Source: Dactylosporangium sp. AC04546 (GTDB taxonomy: Bacteria > Actinomycetota > Actinomycetes > Mycobacteriales > Micromonosporaceae). Taken from it: a DNA stretch of 64,000 bases. Shown piece by piece: positions 61,292-64,000 of the stretch. The position numbers and the translations under genes are program-made. The notes beneath the pieces were generated by a model that saw only the letters and a list, made by a program, of their open reading frames with translations, was not told the origin of the DNA and did no database searches. The first letter of the stretch is position 1, and every line of letters begins with the position of its first letter. The stretch spans positions 138,144 to 202,143 of the forward strand of contig NZ_JAHYSG010000006.1 in NCBI RefSeq assembly GCF_022095675.1, written 5' to 3'.

Positions 61292-63427
61292 TCAGCGCGG
61301 CAGGCCGAGGGCGCGAGCGACCAGATTCCGCTGGATGTCGATGGTGCCGCCACCGACGACCTGCATGATCGAAAATCGAAGGTTGTACTCGAACGCACCG
61401 CGGCCCGGCACGCCCGGTACGTGCTCGCCGAGTGCCGCAGCCGGGCCGAAGATGCGCAATGCGGCTTCGCAGAAGTCCTCCAGCAGCTGGGTCGCGAGGA
61501 TCTTGGCCATCGGGGCTTCGAGGCGCGCGCCGCCGCCGGTTTCCGCGGTGGCCCGCACGCTCGCGTTGAGCAGCACCCGGGACGCCTGCAGCCGGGCGGC
61601 GAGCTCGCTGATCGCGCGTCGCTTGGCCGAGCCGGTGGCGCCGACCGTACCCTCGGGATCCTTCCTGACCTCGGCGAGCATGTCGTCCATCAGCCGCAGC
61701 AGATGAGAGGCGGTGTTGGCCATCGCTACACGTTCGTGGGCCAACGCTTCGGCAATGACCTTCCAGCCACCGTTGACCTCGCCGATCCGGTCCGCATCGG
61801 GGACCCTGAAGTTGTCGAAGAAGGTGGAGCAGGCGATCTCGCCGGAAAGCGCGGTGTGTTGCCGGATCTCGAACCCGGGCCGGTCGACGCGGGTGAGGAA
61901 CACGGTGATGCCGGAGTGCGGGGGTGTCGCTTGCGGATCGGTGCGGGTGGCCAGCCACACCCACTCCGCCCGGTGCGCTCCGGTACCCCACATCTTGCGG
62001 CCGTTCACGATCCAGCCGTCGCCGTCGCGCACCGCCGTGGTGCGCAGGTTGGCCAGGTCGGAGCCGACTTCCGGCTCGGAGTAGCCCAGATAGAACGGAA
62101 AATTCCCGGACGCGATGAGGGGGAGGTACCGGGCCTGCTGCTCTGGAGAGCCGTGCCGGATGATCGCCCTTCCCAGCATGTCGGCGGCCCCCTTGCCCAT
62201 CACGTGGATGCGCTGGTAGGCCAGTTCCTCGTTCAGGACCATCTGCTCCTCGACCGTCGCTTCCCGGCCCCCGGCGCTCGCCGGCCACGACAGGGTCAGG
62301 TAGCCCCGTTCGACGGCGGCTTTCCGCAGCTTCTGGTCGGTCCGGTCGTCGAAGTGCACCACGGCGGTCGTTGGGCGGAACGGCTCGCTGAACCGGCGCA
62401 CCTCGCTGCGGAACTGCTCCGCACGCTCACCGAGCTCCAGCGGTGGCAGACCGTCGGCGGAACTGATCAACATGTCGGCCACCTCGCCGGTCCGTAGGCT
62501 GATCCCGTCGAGTGCGCTGACGTCGGCGTTGACCCGGCGGAACAGCCACGGTGCGTCATGCTCCTCGAAGTACCCCGCGGCCGCGAGCGTGTGGTGCGCG
62601 CCGAACTGGGCGCTGACCGCCGCCGGCGCCGCGAACTGCACCGCGATCTCGGCGGCGAGCGGCCAGGCGGTGCGGTCGGCGAGGTTGCTCTCGACGGCTT
62701 CGCGAATCAACGCCTTCGCTGCGGTCATGTCGGTCGCCCCGTCGACGGCGCGGTGCGACACGGCCTGGAACGAGCCGATCGGCCTACCGAACGCGACACG
62801 TTCCTTGGCGTGCGCGATCGAGAGCTCCACCGCGCGCTCGGCGGCCCCGACCGCGCGTGCTGCCAGGCCGAGGCGTAGCAGTGCCCTGGCCTGCTCAGTG
62901 GCGTCGCGGCCGGGCGTGGCCCGCCGTGTGACGGCACCGGACAGGGTTGCGTCGGCCCAGTCCGGACGGGCCAGACCGGGCGTGTCGCTGACGGCCGTGA
63001 TCTCGCGCAGGACGACCTCACCGTCCAGCACGAGCAGCATGTGTGTAGCGCAGCGGCCGGCCTCGGTGAAACGTACCGACTGCGAGTCGGCTGCACGGCT
63101 GGCGACAACGGGTCGGACGTCGCCCGTCTCGATGGCGCGCACGAGTTCCCCGTCATCGGGCAGCAGCGTCGCGGTGACGTAGACATCCATCAAGGGCAGT
63201 GGGCACGCCGTCCGGCCCAGGCGCGCCGTCGCCGTCACCACCGCGTCGAGCGCGCGGTCGGCAGCCAGCGCCGTCCATCCGAGCCGAGCCCCGGCTTGCC
63301 ACAGGGCACGGAGACGGCTGCCGTCCCGGTCCTCGCCGGCGATGCGCGCCTGCGGCCACAGCGAGGACAGGACGCCGTCGACAGTGTCGGCGAAGTTCTG
63401 CAGCTCACCTGTCGACAGCCCCTGCAT
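61292..63427 (-). CDS. Double-length acyl-CoA dehydrogenase (two fused ACAD units)
   Basis: A 711-residue protein made of two acyl-CoA dehydrogenase units in tandem. The N-terminal unit (about residues 1-325) is shortened and ends with ERVAFGRPIGSFQAVSHRAV and a helical bundle. The C-terminal unit (about 340-711) is complete: GYSEPEVGSDLANLRTTAV (FAD/substrate loop), MWGTGAHRAEWVWLAT, LAHERVAMANTASH, and the ending GGGTIDIQRNLVARALGLPR. In steroid-degrading actinobacteria comparable pairs are separate subunits of heterotetramers; here they are one chain. It would introduce the 2,3 double bond before the MaoC-type hydratase acts. GAGAGGA precedes the ATG. Confidence 0.9.
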   Translation of the reverse strand: MQGLSTGELQNFADTVDGVLSSLWPQARIAGEDRDGSRLRALWQAGARLGWTALAADRALDAVVTATARLGRTACPLPLMDVYVTATLLPDDGELVRAIETGDVRPVVASRAADSQSVRFTEAGRCATHMLLVLDGEVVLREITAVSDTPGLARPDWADATLSGAVTRRATPGRDATEQARALLRLGLAARAVGAAERAVELSIAHAKERVAFGRPIGSFQAVSHRAVDGATDMTAAKALIREAVESNLADRTAWPLAAEIAVQFAAPAAVSAQFGAHHTLAAAGYFEEHDAPWLFRRVNADVSALDGISLRTGEVADMLISSADGLPPLELGERAEQFRSEVRRFSEPFRPTTAVVHFDDRTDQKLRKAAVERGYLTLSWPASAGGREATVEEQMVLNEELAYQRIHVMGKGAADMLGRAIIRHGSPEQQARYLPLIASGNFPFYLGYSEPEVGSDLANLRTTAVRDGDGWIVNGRKMWGTGAHRAEWVWLATRTDPQATPPHSGITVFLTRVDRPGFEIRQHTALSGEIACSTFFDNFRVPDADRIGEVNGGWKVIAEALAHERVAMANTASHLLRLMDDMLAEVRKDPEGTVGATGSAKRRAISELAARLQASRVLLNASVRATAETGGGARLEAPMAKILATQLLEDFCEAALRIFGPAAALGEHVPGVPGRGAFEYNLRFSIMQVVGGGTIDIQRNLVARALGLPR

Positions 63428-63907
63428 GCCAACGTCCTCTCAGCCCGCCGAGCAACGACCAATAAGGTATACCTTTTAGTCGGCCGGAGCGGTAGCCTCG
63501 ATTTCAGTCCTCGAGCGGGTGAGAACAGACGCTCGAGCTGTGGCGGGTTCGGCGGCGGCCGCCTGTTTCTCACACCGCTCGCCAATGTTGACAACAGATT
63601 TCGAATTGCTCACGAGGAGGATCTGCGGCTGGTCGCCAACGCCGTTCCGGGCAGCCTTCGACCGCAGGTCGCAATCGCGAAGACGGTGCACACGGCCTGT
63701 TCGGCGGGCTGCGGAGCGAAGAAGCCGGGCCTGTCGTGCCGGGGCGGTGCGCCGGATCGGCGAGCCCATTGGACATTTGCCGAGGGGTATGAAGGTGCGT
63801 CGTTGTCGAGAAGGATACTCTTCCGCCTGCGTTCGGCCGTCGTCCTGGTACGCTGGTCGTCGCATCGAGGTTGAGGAATATCCTTCCGGTGGACGTGGAG
63901 TGACGTG
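63428..63907. other. Intergenic region without a recognised gene
   Basis: These 480 bases lie between the divergent acyl-CoA dehydrogenase and the gene starting at 63908. Apart from the palindrome at 63464 and two AAGGATA-like strings near 63811 and 63874 I see no gene, RNA or repeat. Open frames here have no ribosome binding site and no recognisable protein pattern. Confidence 0.5.
63464..63475. promoter_or_regulatory. Perfect 12-bp palindrome in the acyl-CoA dehydrogenase promoter
   Basis: AAGGTATACCTT lies 37 bases before the start codon, where it overlaps the likely -10 (TATACC on the minus strand). Related strings, AAGGATACTCTT (63811-63822) and AGGAATATCCTT (63874-63885), lie upstream of the gene at the right edge. 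Confidence 0.55.
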
Positions 63908-64000
63908 ATGGTTGGCAGGCCGGCGGTGTTGCGGGGGTTTGATGCGTCGGCGGTGGTTGTGTCGGGTGGGGGGCAGCACCGGAAGCTGGCGGAGTTGACC
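63908..64000 (+). CDS. Start of an unidentified gene (partial at window end)
   Basis: ATG at 63908 with GTGGAG about ten bases upstream opens a frame that continues to the window edge (31 codons: VGRPAVLRGFDASAVVVSGG then GQHRKLAELT). The codon choice leans strongly to G or T in third positions, unlike the C-rich neighbours. That is too little sequence to assign a family. It is divergent from the acyl-CoA dehydrogenase and shares its promoter region, so it is likely part of the same cluster. Confidence 0.5.
   Translation, partial: MVGRPAVLRGFDASAVVVSGGGQHRKLAELT

Noticed and set aside
1..64000. tRNA, rRNA, riboswitch or complete insertion sequence
   Set aside because: I looked for cloverleaf-like segments, long conserved RNA and paired terminal repeats with an intact transposase and saw none; only transposase fragments remain.

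Overview
The window is high-GC actinomycete DNA. Secreted cellulose-binding and discoidin-type enzymes, a CHAT/TPR protein, XRE-STAND proteins, a Spo0M protein, apparent leaderless promoters and strong third-position GC bias suggest the Micromonosporaceae (Actinoplanes/Dactylosporangium/Micromonospora-like). That family placement is an inference; no rRNA or marker gene is present.

Left part (1-12.4 kb): the tail of a CHAT-domain protein, a beta-helix lipoprotein, several small hypothetical genes, a P-loop kinase-like protein, a PadR regulator with its membrane-protein partner, a SUKH/SMI1 protein, a relic of an M4 metallopeptidase, a MarR regulator divergent from a quinone-oxidoreductase-like enzyme with a clear double operator, and a 1033-residue TPR-CHAT protein with an intact His/Cys dyad.

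Secreted-enzyme block (12.6-20.1 kb, all on the minus strand): an MGH1-like glycoside hydrolase with two F5/8-type C domains, a CBM2-linked zincin metalloprotease and a PQQ-type sugar dehydrogenase with a PKD domain that has lost its 5' end. The first two genes share an identical operator-like palindrome, CGAAAACCTTTTCG, in their upstream regions. Next come a TetR/MFS efflux pair with a perfect 32-bp operator palindrome, and an IclR regulator divergent from a three-gene hydratase/acetaldehyde dehydrogenase/aldolase module (the last steps of meta-cleavage degradation), which is followed by a scrap of an ISL3 transposase.

Middle (26-40.5 kb): a 1337-residue XRE-STAND NTPase with about 20 helical repeats of only two main lengths (33 or 40 residues) next to a divergent tiny membrane protein; a PQQ-repeat propeller protein; AraC plus SDR; a three-gene ABC-2 exporter; and a Spo0M gene translationally coupled to two CorC/HlyC-type CBS transporters.

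Right part (40.5-63.9 kb): after IS481 and alcohol-dehydrogenase relics comes a large catabolic cluster. It contains an amidohydrolase, a MaoC-type dehydratase, three aldehyde dehydrogenases, two P450s, an acyl-CoA ligase, an SDR, a Zn-alcohol dehydrogenase, a branched-chain-type ABC importer (with both permeases and one ATPase fused in one 925-residue protein), a 3Fe-4S ferredoxin, a GMC oxidoreductase and a double-length acyl-CoA dehydrogenase. Read together, these could import a small organic compound, hydroxylate it, oxidise alcohol to aldehyde to acid, activate it with CoA and start beta-oxidation. The substrate cannot be read from the sequence. Related AGAGTRTRC-type motifs sit on recognisable promoters of at least three of its transcription units, suggesting one shared regulator that is not evident within the window. 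A partial gene begins at the right edge.
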